From: an uncultured Verrucomicrobia subdivision 3 bacterium
GTDB taxonomy: Bacteria; Verrucomicrobiota; Verrucomicrobiia; Limisphaerales; DASXHY01
Reading direction: 5' to 3'
NCBI GenBank assembly: GCA_937890005.1
Contig: CALBZA010000084.1
Location: 1 to 64,000, forward strand
Length of the DNA: 64,000 bases
Shown here piece after piece: positions 24,094 to 32,644 of this stretch. Both the position numbers and the translations under genes were made by a program. Each line of letters starts with the position of its first letter. Position 1 is the first letter of the stretch. Under the pieces are notes generated by a model. The model was not told the DNA's origin, did not search any database, and saw nothing but the letters and a program-made list of their open reading frames with translations.

Positions 24094-25679
24094 ACCAAAC
24101 CCACGGAGATTCCGGGCGGACAAACCCGTTGCTGGTGGTCAATCTTTCCACCGTTGCAGCAACCGGACGATCATCCCGACCGAGTTTGTCAGGACTCGAA
24201 ATTCCCCCTGAAGTGATCCGCTCTCTTCCGGCTGACTTTGTTAAGCATCAGAAGGTTCTGCCGATCGAGCTGCGGAACGGCAGTGTGGTGATTGCCACTG
24301 CCGATCCAGGCAATGCGCGCGTCATCGACGACATCCGTCTCCTGACCGGACTTGAAGTGGAGGAGGTTGAATATCCGGCCAACGACATTCTGGAAAAGAT
24401 TGCGGAGTGCTATCAGGTCACGGTCGAGAAGATGATTGAAAAGCTCAGCCCGGAGCATGGCGCGAACGGCGAGGGCAAGAATCTTCACGACATCGAGGTC
24501 ATGGCCAACGAGCCCACGGTCGTGAACCTGGTGAACCTGATCATCTCCACGGCCATTCGCGAGCGGGCCAGTGATATTCACCTCGTGCCATTCGAGAATT
24601 TCGTGCAGCTCCGCTATCGCATCGACGGTTTGCTGCAGGACAAGCAGCCGCCGCCCAAACAGCTTCATCCGGCGCTCGTCTCGCGCATCAAGATCATGGC
24701 GGACATGAACATCGCCGAGCGTTTCATGCCGCAGGACGGGCACATTCAGATTCATCATCGCGGTTCGCGCGTGGACATTCGTGTCGGAACCATGCCGACC
24801 ATTTATGGAGAAAGCCTGGTGATGCGTCTGTTGGAAAAGAATTCGCGCGTTCAGACCGCGGAAGAACTCGGACTCGACAAACAACGCGCGACGCTGTTGT
24901 CGCATCTGGTTGAAAAACCGCACGGACTGTTCCTCGCCACCGGTCCGACTGGAAGTGGAAAGACGACGACGCTCTATTCGATTTTGCAGAGCATTTACAC
25001 GCCGGAACTGAAGATTCTGACCATTGAAGATCCGGTGGAGTATGAACTGCCGGGCGTGGCCCAGATTCCTGTCCGGCCGACACGCAACTTCACGTTCGCC
25101 ACCGGTCTTCGCGCGATTCTCCGCCAGGACCCGGACGTCATCATGGTCGGTGAAATCCGCGATTCCGAGACGGCCGAGATTGCCATTCGCGCGGCGCTCA
25201 CCGGCCATCAGGTTTTCAGCACGTTGCACACAAACGATTCCACCGGAGCTGTGACGCGACTGATCGACATGGGAATCGAAGCGTTCCTGGTTTCGTCATC
25301 GCTGGAAGGCGTGCTGGCCCAGCGTCTGGTGCGCCGGCTTTGTCCAACGTGCAAGGTGCAGGCCCCCGTCGATCACAACGTCCGGGAAAAAATTGAAGCG
25401 CTCAGTGGACGCGCATTGGAGGGCGATTTCTATCTCGCCAAGGGATGCGAGGAATGTCGCGGAACCGGTTATCGCGGGCGCCTCGGAATTTTTGAACTGC
25501 TCGCTGTCACTCCGGCGATCCGCGAGCTCATCGTTCAGAAGCGCTCCAACGCCGAGCTCAAGGCGCTGGCGCAGAAATCAATGATCACCATGCATCAGGA
25601 TGCGCTTCAGAAGGCGTCTGCCGGCGTCACTTCATTGGAAGAAATCCTTCGTGTCTCATCGGGCGATCTCCTTGAATGA
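24090..25679 (+). CDS. gspE: Type II secretion / type IV pilus assembly ATPase GspE
   Basis: The product is a 529-residue cytoplasmic hexameric ATPase that powers pseudopilus assembly. An N-terminal MshEN/GspE-N domain (IPPEVIRSLPADFVKHQKVLP) precedes the motor core. The core has Walker A GPTGSGKT (285-292), an Asp box (TIEDPVEYELPG), Walker B DPDVIMVGEIRD and a His box (GHQVFSTLHTNDS). A tetracysteine zinc site follows (CPTC at 418-421 and CEEC at 453-456), typical of GspE and PilB. It is the first gene of an eleven-gene operon and overlaps gspF by 4 nt (ATGA). Confidence 0.93.
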   Translation: MNQTHGDSGRTNPLLVVNLSTVAATGRSSRPSLSGLEIPPEVIRSLPADFVKHQKVLPIELRNGSVVIATADPGNARVIDDIRLLTGLEVEEVEYPANDILEKIAECYQVTVEKMIEKLSPEHGANGEGKNLHDIEVMANEPTVVNLVNLIISTAIRERASDIHLVPFENFVQLRYRIDGLLQDKQPPPKQLHPALVSRIKIMADMNIAERFMPQDGHIQIHHRGSRVDIRVGTMPTIYGESLVMRLLEKNSRVQTAEELGLDKQRATLLSHLVEKPHGLFLATGPTGSGKTTTLYSILQSIYTPELKILTIEDPVEYELPGVAQIPVRPTRNFTFATGLRAILRQDPDVIMVGEIRDSETAEIAIRAALTGHQVFSTLHTNDSTGAVTRLIDMGIEAFLVSSSLEGVLAQRLVRRLCPTCKVQAPVDHNVREKIEALSGRALEGDFYLAKGCEECRGTGYRGRLGIFELLAVTPAIRELIVQKRSNAELKALAQKSMITMHQDALQKASAGVTSLEEILRVSSGDLLE

Positions 25680-26914
25680 ACAGTTTCCGTTACCAGGCGC
25701 TTGAACCGAACGGTGGCAATGTCAGCGGTGTCATCGAAGCCGATGACCGCAAAAGCGCATTGCGACTGCTGAACAGTCGCGGACTTTATCCGTCCGCGCT
25801 CGAACTGTGTGCGGCCGATGAAAAAGTTGCGACAAACGGCGCCGACGTTCAGACGGCGGTTCGTGGAAAAGTTGGCGGTCGGATCACGCGGAAACAGATC
25901 ACGGCTTTCACTCGTGAGATGAGCGCGCTGCTTGGCGCGGCGATTCCGATTCCGCAGGCGCTGACCGGTCTGGGCGAACAGGAGGAAAATGCAGCGTTGC
26001 GTGCTGTGATTCTGCAGATTTCGGATTCGGTGCGGAAAGGCGTCGCTTTTTCCACTGCACTGAACGAGCACCCGAGACTGTTCAGCCAACTGTACGTCAG
26101 CATGGTACGGGTTGGTGAGGAAGCCGGCCAGTTGCAGAAGGTGATGTCCGATCTTGCCGATCTGCTGGAGCATGAGGATGAAGTTCGGGGCGAAGTGATC
26201 ACGGCTGTTTCCTACCCTATCTTCGTGCTTCTTTTCGGTTTGATCACCGTGGCGGTGCTGCTGACGGTTGTCCTGCCGAAGCTTTCCACCATGTTGCAGG
26301 ACATGATGCAGACGCTGCCTTTGCCGACGTTGATCCTGCTTCGGACAAGCGGCTTCCTGCATCACAACTGGTATTGGCTCGCCGCGGCTCTCGCTTCGTG
26401 TCTTGGCAGCTTGTGGTGGTATGGACGAACGCCGAACGGCGCAGAAACATTTGATCGCTTCAAGCTGCGGCTGCCGTTGATCGGCAGTGTGTTTCAAGCT
26501 GCTGCGCTCGGTCGTTTTGCACGAACGCTTGGAACGCTCGCGCGCAGCGGTGTGTCATTGCTGCCTGCGTTGAAGATTGTCGAAGACACCATCGGCAATC
26601 GCATTCTTGCAAAGCAGATTGCCCGCGTTGCAGAAGAGACACGAGGGGGCGATTCGCTGGCGGCGCCGCTGCGAAAATTGAACATTTTCCCGCGCACGGT
26701 GGTCCAGATGATCGACGTCGGTGAGGAGAGTGGAAAGCTGGATGAGATGCTTCTGAAGGTCGCTGAGATCGAGGAGCGTCAGATGCGCGCGCGGACCAAG
26801 ACCCTGATTTCCCTGCTGGCACCCATTTTGATCATGGTGGTCGGAGCGCTCGTCGGTTTCATGGTGATCGCGCTGCTGCTGCCGATTTTCCGGATGAGCA
26901 GCATGATGCGGTGA
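25676..26914 (+). CDS. gspF: Type II secretion inner-membrane platform protein GspF
   Basis: The product is a 412-residue polytopic platform protein of the PilC/GspF family, with two repeats of the T2SSF domain. The first begins ITAFTREMSALLGAAIPIPQALTGL and the second GRFARTLGTLARSGVSLLPALKIV. Membrane segments are FVLLFGLITVAVLLTVVLP, NWYWLAAALASCLGSLWW and LISLLAPILIMVVGALVGFMVIALLLP. It couples the GspE motor to the pseudopilins. Start overlaps the gspE stop. Confidence 0.92.
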   Translation: MNSFRYQALEPNGGNVSGVIEADDRKSALRLLNSRGLYPSALELCAADEKVATNGADVQTAVRGKVGGRITRKQITAFTREMSALLGAAIPIPQALTGLGEQEENAALRAVILQISDSVRKGVAFSTALNEHPRLFSQLYVSMVRVGEEAGQLQKVMSDLADLLEHEDEVRGEVITAVSYPIFVLLFGLITVAVLLTVVLPKLSTMLQDMMQTLPLPTLILLRTSGFLHHNWYWLAAALASCLGSLWWYGRTPNGAETFDRFKLRLPLIGSVFQAAALGRFARTLGTLARSGVSLLPALKIVEDTIGNRILAKQIARVAEETRGGDSLAAPLRKLNIFPRTVVQMIDVGEESGKLDEMLLKVAEIEERQMRARTKTLISLLAPILIMVVGALVGFMVIALLLPIFRMSSMMR

Positions 26915-26990
26915 GGAGAGGTAAAAGCGAAAAGCTGAAAAGCTGAAACTGAAAGCGGAAGCGGAAATCAATCTGTCACGAAGGAAGACT

Positions 26991-27524
26991 ATGAAGATTC
27001 AACTCAGAAAGACACACGCAGGCGGTCCATGGACGCCGAATCCATTCCATCATTTTGAAAAGCCGGTGGCCGATCGCCACCCCCGGGCTTCCGGCTTTTC
27101 GCTTTCAACCTTCCGCAAACGCGCCGCGTTCACGCTGATCGAGATCATGATCGTGGTGATCATCATCGGCGTCCTTGCCGCGACGATCATTCCGCAATTC
27201 ATGGGAACGACGCATGACGCCAAGGTCAGCGCGGCGAAGGGGCACATCGCTGAAATTGAAGCCGCAATCGAACGTTTCAATGTTCACATGGATCGCTATC
27301 CAACGGCTGAGGAAGGATTGAAGGTGCTTACTGAACCGCCGGTCGGCGAAGACAGCAAATGGCGTGGTCCCTATGTGAAGCAGCTTCGTCCCGATCCGTG
27401 GGGTAATCCTTATCAATACCGGTTTCCGGGCGTGCGTCATTCCTCGAGCTTCGACATTTGGTCGCGCGGCGCGGACAACGCCGACGGCGGCGACGGCCAG
27501 GGAGCGGACATCGGCAACTGGTAA
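26991..27524 (+). CDS. gspG: Major pseudopilin GspG with unusually long leader
   Basis: The product is 177 residues. The type IV-pilin N-terminus is plain: KRAA then FTLIEIMIVVIIIGVLAATIIPQF, with cleavage expected before Phe. The mature domain has the GspG signature (DRYPTAEEGLKVLTEPP, WRGPYVKQLRPDPWGNPYQYRFPG, FDIWSRGADNADGGDGQGADIGNW) with the calcium-loop acidic residues. The leader is 46 residues instead of the usual 6-25, because a 44-bp palindrome lies in it. AAGGAAG precedes the ATG. The preceding spacer (26915-26990) is made of AAAAGCTG-type short words. Confidence 0.92.
   Translation: MKIQLRKTHAGGPWTPNPFHHFEKPVADRHPRASGFSLSTFRKRAAFTLIEIMIVVIIIGVLAATIIPQFMGTTHDAKVSAAKGHIAEIEAAIERFNVHMDRYPTAEEGLKVLTEPPVGEDSKWRGPYVKQLRPDPWGNPYQYRFPGVRHSSSFDIWSRGADNADGGDGQGADIGNW
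27057..27100. repeat. Palindromic repeat inside the gspG leader codons
   Basis: The arms GAAAAGCCGG (27057-27066) and CCGGCTTTTC (27091-27100) are perfect complements. An inner stem GTGGC/GCCAC (27066-27070 and 27076-27080) sits inside. The whole element is translated as part of the gspG leader. Confidence 0.8.
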
Positions 27525-27538
27525 AACCGGTTCACGGT

Positions 27539-28165
27539 ATGCGAACGCTCGAACTCGAAACACCAAACTCGAAACCCCGGAATGTTTCGGGTTGTGGGTT
27601 TGATGTTCCGGGTTCGAAGGGCGCACGGTCGGCGTTCACGTTGATTGAACTGATGATTGTCATTGCTCTCGTGGGAATCATGAGCGCGATGATCATTCCC
27701 GAATTACGTGGAACGTACGAGGACGCGCTGCTGCGTTCGACGAGCCGGCGATTGATCGACGTATGCAGCGTGGCGCAGAGCCGTGCGGTGGCGATGAATC
27801 AACCGCACCGGGTTTTGATTGAAGTCAGCACGGGCAAGTATCGCGTTGAAAAGCGGGTGCGCGGACAGGGTGTTGCCGATTTCATTCCGGCTTCTGAGGT
27901 TTCCGGCGCCGAAGGTGAATTCGATCGACGCATCACGATCCGGTTCCAGTATCCCGGTTCGGGTTCCGCTTCGTCGGAAATGTCCACGGGACCGCCGGAG
28001 GATTTGATGGAGCCTGTTGAGCCGGTCATCACGTTCTACCCGGACGGCACCGCCGACACCAAGGAGATTTCGCTTCAGGACCGCCAGGGATTTCGTCTGA
28101 TACTTCGCACCAATCCAACCACAGCGCGGCTGCGCATTGTGGAGACACAGGGAGGGACTCCATAA
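27539..28165 (+). CDS. Minor pseudopilin GspH-like
   Basis: The product is 208 residues. The pilin-type start is SAFTLIELMIVIALVGIMSAMIIPELRG after a leader of about 31 residues. The mature part has GspH/FimT-like features (TSRRLIDVCSVAQSRAVAMNQPHRVLIEV, then ITFYPDGTADTKEISLQD). The frame is open upstream into gspG, but the ATG at 27539 follows the gspG stop. The leader codons contain an imperfect palindrome. The assignment as H is by position after G and by domain look. Confidence 0.85.
   Translation: MRTLELETPNSKPRNVSGCGFDVPGSKGARSAFTLIELMIVIALVGIMSAMIIPELRGTYEDALLRSTSRRLIDVCSVAQSRAVAMNQPHRVLIEVSTGKYRVEKRVRGQGVADFIPASEVSGAEGEFDRRITIRFQYPGSGSASSEMSTGPPEDLMEPVEPVITFYPDGTADTKEISLQDRQGFRLILRTNPTTARLRIVETQGGTP
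27547..27619. repeat. Imperfect palindrome inside the gspH leader codons
   Basis: Arms 27547-27576 and 27590-27619 are complementary at about 22 of 30 positions, and most mismatches would be G-U pairs in RNA. The left arm contains CTCGAACTCGAAACACC, the same word type as the AACTCAAAA tracts elsewhere in the window. The element is translated. Confidence 0.6.
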
Positions 28166-28185
28166 AAACGTTTCCGTCAACGTCC

Positions 28186-28593
28186 ATGTCGAGCGGTGGA
28201 TTCTCCCTCATCGAAGTGATGATCGCGATCCTTGTTCTGGGATTTGCGCTTGCGGGTCTGACACAGGGACTGACGACGGCGTTGGGATCGAGCAAGGAAT
28301 CGGAGTTGCAGGCGACCGCGGCGTCGTATGCGGCAGGCAGGATCGAGTTGCTGCGGGCGGAAGGCGGTTTGAAGGAGGAGGACACTGATGGCGATTGTGG
28401 CGTTGGACTGGAATTGTATCGCTGGCGGCAAAGCATCGCGAAAACGGGTGTTGAAGGTCTTTATGAAGTCACGGTCACGATCGAAAGCGCGGCCAACGGC
28501 AAGCCGATCTATGAACTGAAAACACTTCTGTTCGAACTCCCGGTTGAGACGACGGACAACCAACAGCAGGCGAGAAGGGGAGGGACGCAATGA
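28186..28593 (+). CDS. Minor pseudopilin GspI-like
   Basis: The product is 135 residues. It has a short leader MSSGG, then FSLIEVMIAILVLGFALAGLTQGL, a textbook prepilin N-terminus with Glu5. The mature part (SYAAGRIELLRAEGG, YEVTVTIESAANGKPIYELKTLLFEL) fits the GspI/PilV type. This is the only pseudopilin here with a normal short leader and no palindrome. Its end overlaps gspJ by 4 nt, and the gene end carries AAGGGGAGGG, the ribosome-binding site of gspJ. Confidence 0.83.
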   Translation: MSSGGFSLIEVMIAILVLGFALAGLTQGLTTALGSSKESELQATAASYAAGRIELLRAEGGLKEEDTDGDCGVGLELYRWRQSIAKTGVEGLYEVTVTIESAANGKPIYELKTLLFELPVETTDNQQQARRGGTQ

Positions 28594-29549
28594 AGCTGTT
28601 TCGGTGCAGAAGCCTCACGCAGAGGACGCGAAGTGCGCGAAGGTTTAGAAAAACCGTTCAGGTTCGTTGTGTTCAGTTGAGGGTGCCATGCGGTGATGAT
28701 GTCCGGCTTGATCAGATTGAAATTTCTTTGCGTCCGTCGCGTCCTTCCTCTGAGGCTTCTTGCGGACTGCAAATCACATCCGGTTTCACTCTGATTGAAG
28801 TGGTGATCGGTTCGGCGTTGATGTCGTTGATTTTGGTCAGCGGCTATTTGCTTTTCAGCGCGAGCATTGAGAGTCGGCGGACGATGGAACCGCGTCTTGA
28901 AATCATTCAGAGCGCGCGCGTGGTGATGGCGATGATTTCAGCCGATCTGCGCGCGGCCTGTTCGCTCGACAAGAAGTTCGCCTTCCTCGGAATGCACCGA
29001 ACCATCGGGGAGCAGATTGCCGACAACCTTGATTTCGCCACGCACAACTACACGCCGCAAAAGGCTGGTGAAGGCGATTACTGCCAGATCAGCTATTACC
29101 TCGATCAGGATGCGGAAGGCGATGGACTCACATTGTGGCGCCGCCGCAATCCAACCATTGCGCCGGATTCGTTGTCCGGCGGCAGCAAGGAGTTGATCGC
29201 AAGCGGACTCAGTGGAATGCGGTTCGAGTATTTTGATGGACTCGAATGGTTCGACGACTGGGGTGACACCAGCGAAAGCGGCAAGCGCCAGACTTCCGAG
29301 AAAGCCGCGGCAAATCTGACCGGCATGCCCAGGGCGGTGCGCGTCACGCTTTGGTTTCAGGAAAAGCAGGAGAAATCGAATGACGTTTCACTCGATGCAG
29401 AAAACGAGAGGCAATCGTCGTTCAAGTTTCAGACCGTTGTGCGGCTCAATCTGGCTGAGGCAGTCAACGCGTCGTCGTCCAGTCAGAGTGCAGAAACCGT
29501 TTCGTCCGGTTCGCAGGATTCACCGGCAGGAGGTGTCATCACTCAATGA
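28590..29549 (+). CDS. Minor pseudopilin GspJ-like with a repeat-derived leader
   Basis: The product is 319 residues. Prepilin processing site ITSG then FTLIEVVIGSALMSLILVSGYLL; the mature part contains RVVMAMISADLRAACSL and ends Ser-rich. The ATG at 28590 is secure: ATGA overlap with gspI and AAGGGGAGGG five bases upstream. The leader is therefore about 65 residues. Codons for some 51 of them coincide with a 153-nt palindromic element (28608-28760); removing it would leave MKLFRCCGLQITSG, a normal prepilin leader. Assigned J by order and size. Confidence 0.83.
   Translation: MKLFRCRSLTQRTRSARRFRKTVQVRCVQLRVPCGDDVRLDQIEISLRPSRPSSEASCGLQITSGFTLIEVVIGSALMSLILVSGYLLFSASIESRRTMEPRLEIIQSARVVMAMISADLRAACSLDKKFAFLGMHRTIGEQIADNLDFATHNYTPQKAGEGDYCQISYYLDQDAEGDGLTLWRRRNPTIAPDSLSGGSKELIASGLSGMRFEYFDGLEWFDDWGDTSESGKRQTSEKAAANLTGMPRAVRVTLWFQEKQEKSNDVSLDAENERQSSFKFQTVVRLNLAEAVNASSSSQSAETVSSGSQDSPAGGVITQ
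28608..28760. repeat. MITE-like palindromic element inserted in frame in gspJ
   Basis: The ends are inverted repeats: 28608-28642 and 28726-28760 match at about 26 of 35 positions, with a perfect outer AGAAGCCTCA and an inner GGACGCGA block. Total length of 153 nt is exactly 51 codons, and it has no stop in the gspJ frame. It belongs to the CGCAGAGG...GCGAAG word family seen also at 40096, 43275 and 43560-43890. Confidence 0.8.
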
Positions 29550-31057
29550 AACTTCCGATCGCATCCTCTGTCCCGGGCGATTCTCTGATTCACTTTTTAA
29601 AGAGGTGGGGAACCATGCCAACACGGGCGGACACCTTCCGACCGGCTTTCGAAGCTGCCGCTGAATCGGCTTCGAGCCCGGCCGGAAGGCGCCCGTGTTT
29701 CTTCCTCCGAACTTCTCAAGCATCGCGCGGTTCGGTTCTCGTCGGGTTGCTCTGGTGCCTGGCGCTTCTCTCGATCGTCGTCATTGGCGTGCTGCACACG
29801 GCGCGCATGGATCTGATGGTGGGGAAGAATCACAGCGACCGGATTCAAGCTCATTACCTTGCCCTCTCGGGGATCGAGAAGGCCAAGGCGCTGCTTTATC
29901 AGAACGCACGCGAACGCAGTCGAAGCCGGCAGAATCACAGCGGTAACTTCTACAATTCACCGAACGATTTCCGCGACGTTACCCTTGGACGTGGAACGTT
30001 CTCCGTGATCCGACGTGGACGCGATGATGAAGGCGGCGGTGTTCTTTATGGTGTCAGCGATGAGGAAAGCCGCATCAATGTGAACACCGTTTCAACGGAA
30101 GCGCTCGGCAAGCTGGATGGAATGACATCTGACGTGCTGGCGGCGATCACGGACTGGCGCGATGGCGACAATTCGGTTTCACCCGGCGGCGCGGAATCGG
30201 AGTATTACCTGTCGCTTCCCCGACCGTATCAGGCGCGCAACGGGCGGATTCAAACGATTCGTGAACTGCTGATGGTTCGCGGAGTCTCGAGTTCGTTGTT
30301 GTTTGGAAACGATTCCAATCTCAACGGACTTCTCGACAGCGAAGTTGAAGACGGAAAGGTTCGGTTCATTCACCCGGCTGCCACCGATGCGAGTCTCGGC
30401 TGGGCGGGATTGCTCACCACGGATTCAACCACGAAGAACGTCAACGCCGCGGGCGAGGAACGCGTGAACGCCCAGAGCGCGGACGAAGCCGCATTGACGC
30501 AGGTGCCGGGCATCTCGGCGGATATTGCGCGGGTAATCGTTTCGTATCGCGGACAGAACCAGTTTCAAAGCATCGCCGACCTGCTCGACGTGACGTCCGG
30601 CGGATCGACGAATCGAAACGCCGGTGGAGGCAGCCGCACTGTTTCGGGACAGCAGGGGAGCGGGCCAAAAGTGATCAGCGAAGAACTGTTGATGGAGATT
30701 GCTGACGATATCACGGTGGATTCGAATCAGGACCTTGCCGGGCTGATCAACATCAACACCGCGAGCCTCGAAGTTCTGGCGACGCTGCCCGGTCTGGATC
30801 GCGAGCTCGCGCAGGCGATCATTGCTTATCGTCAATCGAGCGGATTCTTTCCGAACGTTGCGTATCTGCTGAAGGTTCCCGGCTTCAATCAAAGTCTCTT
30901 GAAACAGGTCGGTCCTCTCGTGACCGCGCGGTCCGAAACGTATCGGATTCTCAGCGAAGGCCGATTGCGTTCGGGCGCCCGGCAACGGATCGAAGTCGTC
31001 GTTCACATCGGGCTCTCGGACGTCACGACCTTCTCGTATCGGGAGGACAATCTCTAA
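29546..31057 (+). CDS. GspK-like minor pseudopilin / helix-hairpin-helix protein
   Basis: The product is 503 residues. The N-terminal membrane segment is SVLVGLLWCLALLSIVVIGVLHTARMDL, with RG in front of it, as in GspK, which lacks the usual Glu5. The body has a GspK-like region (VLAAITDWRDGDNSVSPGGAESEYY) and two helix-hairpin-helix stretches (LTQVPGISADIARVIVSYR and LATLPGLDRELAQAIIAYR). The leader is about 60 residues; the start is firm from AGGAGGTG with 9-nt spacing and the ATGA overlap with gspJ. An 80-bp palindrome lies within the leader codons. GspK caps the pseudopilus tip with I and J. Confidence 0.85.
   Translation: MKLPIASSVPGDSLIHFLKRWGTMPTRADTFRPAFEAAAESASSPAGRRPCFFLRTSQASRGSVLVGLLWCLALLSIVVIGVLHTARMDLMVGKNHSDRIQAHYLALSGIEKAKALLYQNARERSRSRQNHSGNFYNSPNDFRDVTLGRGTFSVIRRGRDDEGGGVLYGVSDEESRINVNTVSTEALGKLDGMTSDVLAAITDWRDGDNSVSPGGAESEYYLSLPRPYQARNGRIQTIRELLMVRGVSSSLLFGNDSNLNGLLDSEVEDGKVRFIHPAATDASLGWAGLLTTDSTTKNVNAAGEERVNAQSADEAALTQVPGISADIARVIVSYRGQNQFQSIADLLDVTSGGSTNRNAGGGSRTVSGQQGSGPKVISEELLMEIADDITVDSNQDLAGLININTASLEVLATLPGLDRELAQAIIAYRQSSGFFPNVAYLLKVPGFNQSLLKQVGPLVTARSETYRILSEGRLRSGARQRIEVVVHIGLSDVTTFSYREDNL
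29620..29699. repeat. Palindromic repeat inside the gspK leader codons
   Basis: AACACGGGCG at the left end pairs with CGCCCGTGTT at the right end, and inner blocks CCTTCCG/CGGAAGG and GGCTTTCGAAGC/GGCTTCGAGCC-type arms continue the symmetry. A 4-nt interruption (GACA) is found only in the left arm. It is translated in frame. Confidence 0.75.
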
Positions 31058-31061
31058 ACGA

Positions 31062-32642
31062 ATGAATTCCGCCATTTACATTGAGATCGGTAACACGTCA
31101 TTGCGCGCGGCTCAGGGCGACTCGGGATTGGAGCTGACCCTGGAGCGATCTGCGACCGGCGCGTTGACGGAGAACTGCCGGGGAAAGATCGTCGGCGAAC
31201 TTCAGGGTTTGATCCGCTCTCAATCCGGCAGGCCGAAAGCGTATTGCGCGATCGTTGCGCGCGGCGTTTCGCTGCGACGATTCAGTGTTCCCGCTGTTCC
31301 CGGGGACGAATTCGATCGCTTGCTGAGAATGCAGATTGAAAGCGAATTTCCGCTGCCACCGGATCAGCTCGCCTGGGGCAGCCGTTCGTTGGGAGAGACG
31401 CGGCAGAACGGCAGCTCGAAACGCGAGCTGCTGGTGTTCGCGGTGAAACGGGAGATTTTGGACGAATACGCTTCGCTGCTGAAGGAGGCCGGACTCGAAC
31501 CTGTGTTCACGCTGTCGGCTTTCGCGCGCGCGAGTCTTTCACCCCGGCCTGCTGACAGCTTTGGGATTCTCGAAGTGGGCGAGCAGAATTCGGAACTGGC
31601 GTTGTTCGAAAATGGCGTTCCGGTTCAGGTTCGGATCGTTCCGTTCTCGGAAAAAAGTTCCGCCGCAAACGCCGAGGGATTGCATGCGTTTGCGAAGGGA
31701 CTGAACGGCAGCTGGTCCGGAAAGAAGCTGTTGGTGATCGGTTCCGATGAAAGTTTCAAGGCCGTCAACAGCTGCCTCAACGAACAGTTCACCAGTGGCA
31801 TTGAATGCGAACCGCTGCGGATGAATCCCAGGACCGGTTCGTCCTCCGCCGTTCTCGGACTCAGGAAAGCTGTAGAAAGCGGAACGCCGCAGCTGCTGTT
31901 CTTCGAGTCGCAGCAGATGGAAATGAGGTCTGCGGCGAAACCCGCCACGCCGATGAAGCGGCTCGTGCTCGCGGCGGTTCTTGTGCTCGCTCTCATTGCG
32001 CTTCCGTATCTGGAGGCGTTGATTGCGAAGCCGCTGATCGAGAAGAAGCTCGCCAGACTGAAGGCGGATGAAGGCCGGCTGGATGTTATCAGCAAGGAAC
32101 TGGGATTTCTTCAGCATCTCAAAGACAACCAGCCGCCGTATCTGGACGCGCTTTATCTCTTTGCGAAATCGGCGCCGCAAGGTTCCAAGATCGAGACGCT
32201 CACGATGAATCGGCGCGGCGAAGTTTCGCTTCGCGGATCGCTTCGGAATGCGGATCAGGTGGCCGACTTCCGGAACAAGCTTATTGCGTCCGGATTTTTC
32301 TCCAGCGTGTCGGTCGAAGAACAGGCGCCCACGCCCGACAAACAAAAACTGAATGTCCGGCTCACCGCACAGTGGAAATCGTTTCACGAACGACAGAAGC
32401 TCGCGATCGGCCCGACACCCGAGGAAATCGAAAAGGCGAAGAGCAAGCCGGCTTCACCGCCAGGAATGCCTGCGGGCATGTCAATGCCAATGCCAGTATC
32501 GATGCCGGTCAGCATGCCGTCGAGCATTCCACCCGGCGCTTTGCCTCCCGGGATCACGGTTGACATGCTTCCGTCGGGAGCCATGCCGGCTGGTCTGCCG
32601 CCAAATGTGAGAGTCTCCGCGCCCAGAAGGGAGGCGAATTGA
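31062..32642 (+). CDS. PilM/GspL-like plus PilN-like fusion of the secretion platform
   Basis: The product is 526 residues. The N-terminal half is an actin-fold PilM/GspL cytoplasmic domain (IYIEIGNTSLRAAQGD, VPAVPGDEFDRLLRMQIESEFPLP, FGILEVGEQNSELALFENG). One membrane segment (MKRLVLAAVLVLALIALPYLEAL) precedes a PilN/GspL periplasmic ferredoxin-like domain (KIETLTMNRRGEVSLRGSLRNADQVADF). The last 60 residues are a Met/Pro-rich low-complexity tail with repeated MP dipeptides (MSMPMPVSMPVSMP), not usual for the family. It links the motor to the pseudopilus in the inner membrane. Confidence 0.85.
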   Translation: MNSAIYIEIGNTSLRAAQGDSGLELTLERSATGALTENCRGKIVGELQGLIRSQSGRPKAYCAIVARGVSLRRFSVPAVPGDEFDRLLRMQIESEFPLPPDQLAWGSRSLGETRQNGSSKRELLVFAVKREILDEYASLLKEAGLEPVFTLSAFARASLSPRPADSFGILEVGEQNSELALFENGVPVQVRIVPFSEKSSAANAEGLHAFAKGLNGSWSGKKLLVIGSDESFKAVNSCLNEQFTSGIECEPLRMNPRTGSSSAVLGLRKAVESGTPQLLFFESQQMEMRSAAKPATPMKRLVLAAVLVLALIALPYLEALIAKPLIEKKLARLKADEGRLDVISKELGFLQHLKDNQPPYLDALYLFAKSAPQGSKIETLTMNRRGEVSLRGSLRNADQVADFRNKLIASGFFSSVSVEEQAPTPDKQKLNVRLTAQWKSFHERQKLAIGPTPEEIEKAKSKPASPPGMPAGMSMPMPVSMPVSMPSSIPPGALPPGITVDMLPSGAMPAGLPPNVRVSAPRREAN

Positions 32643-32644
32643 TT

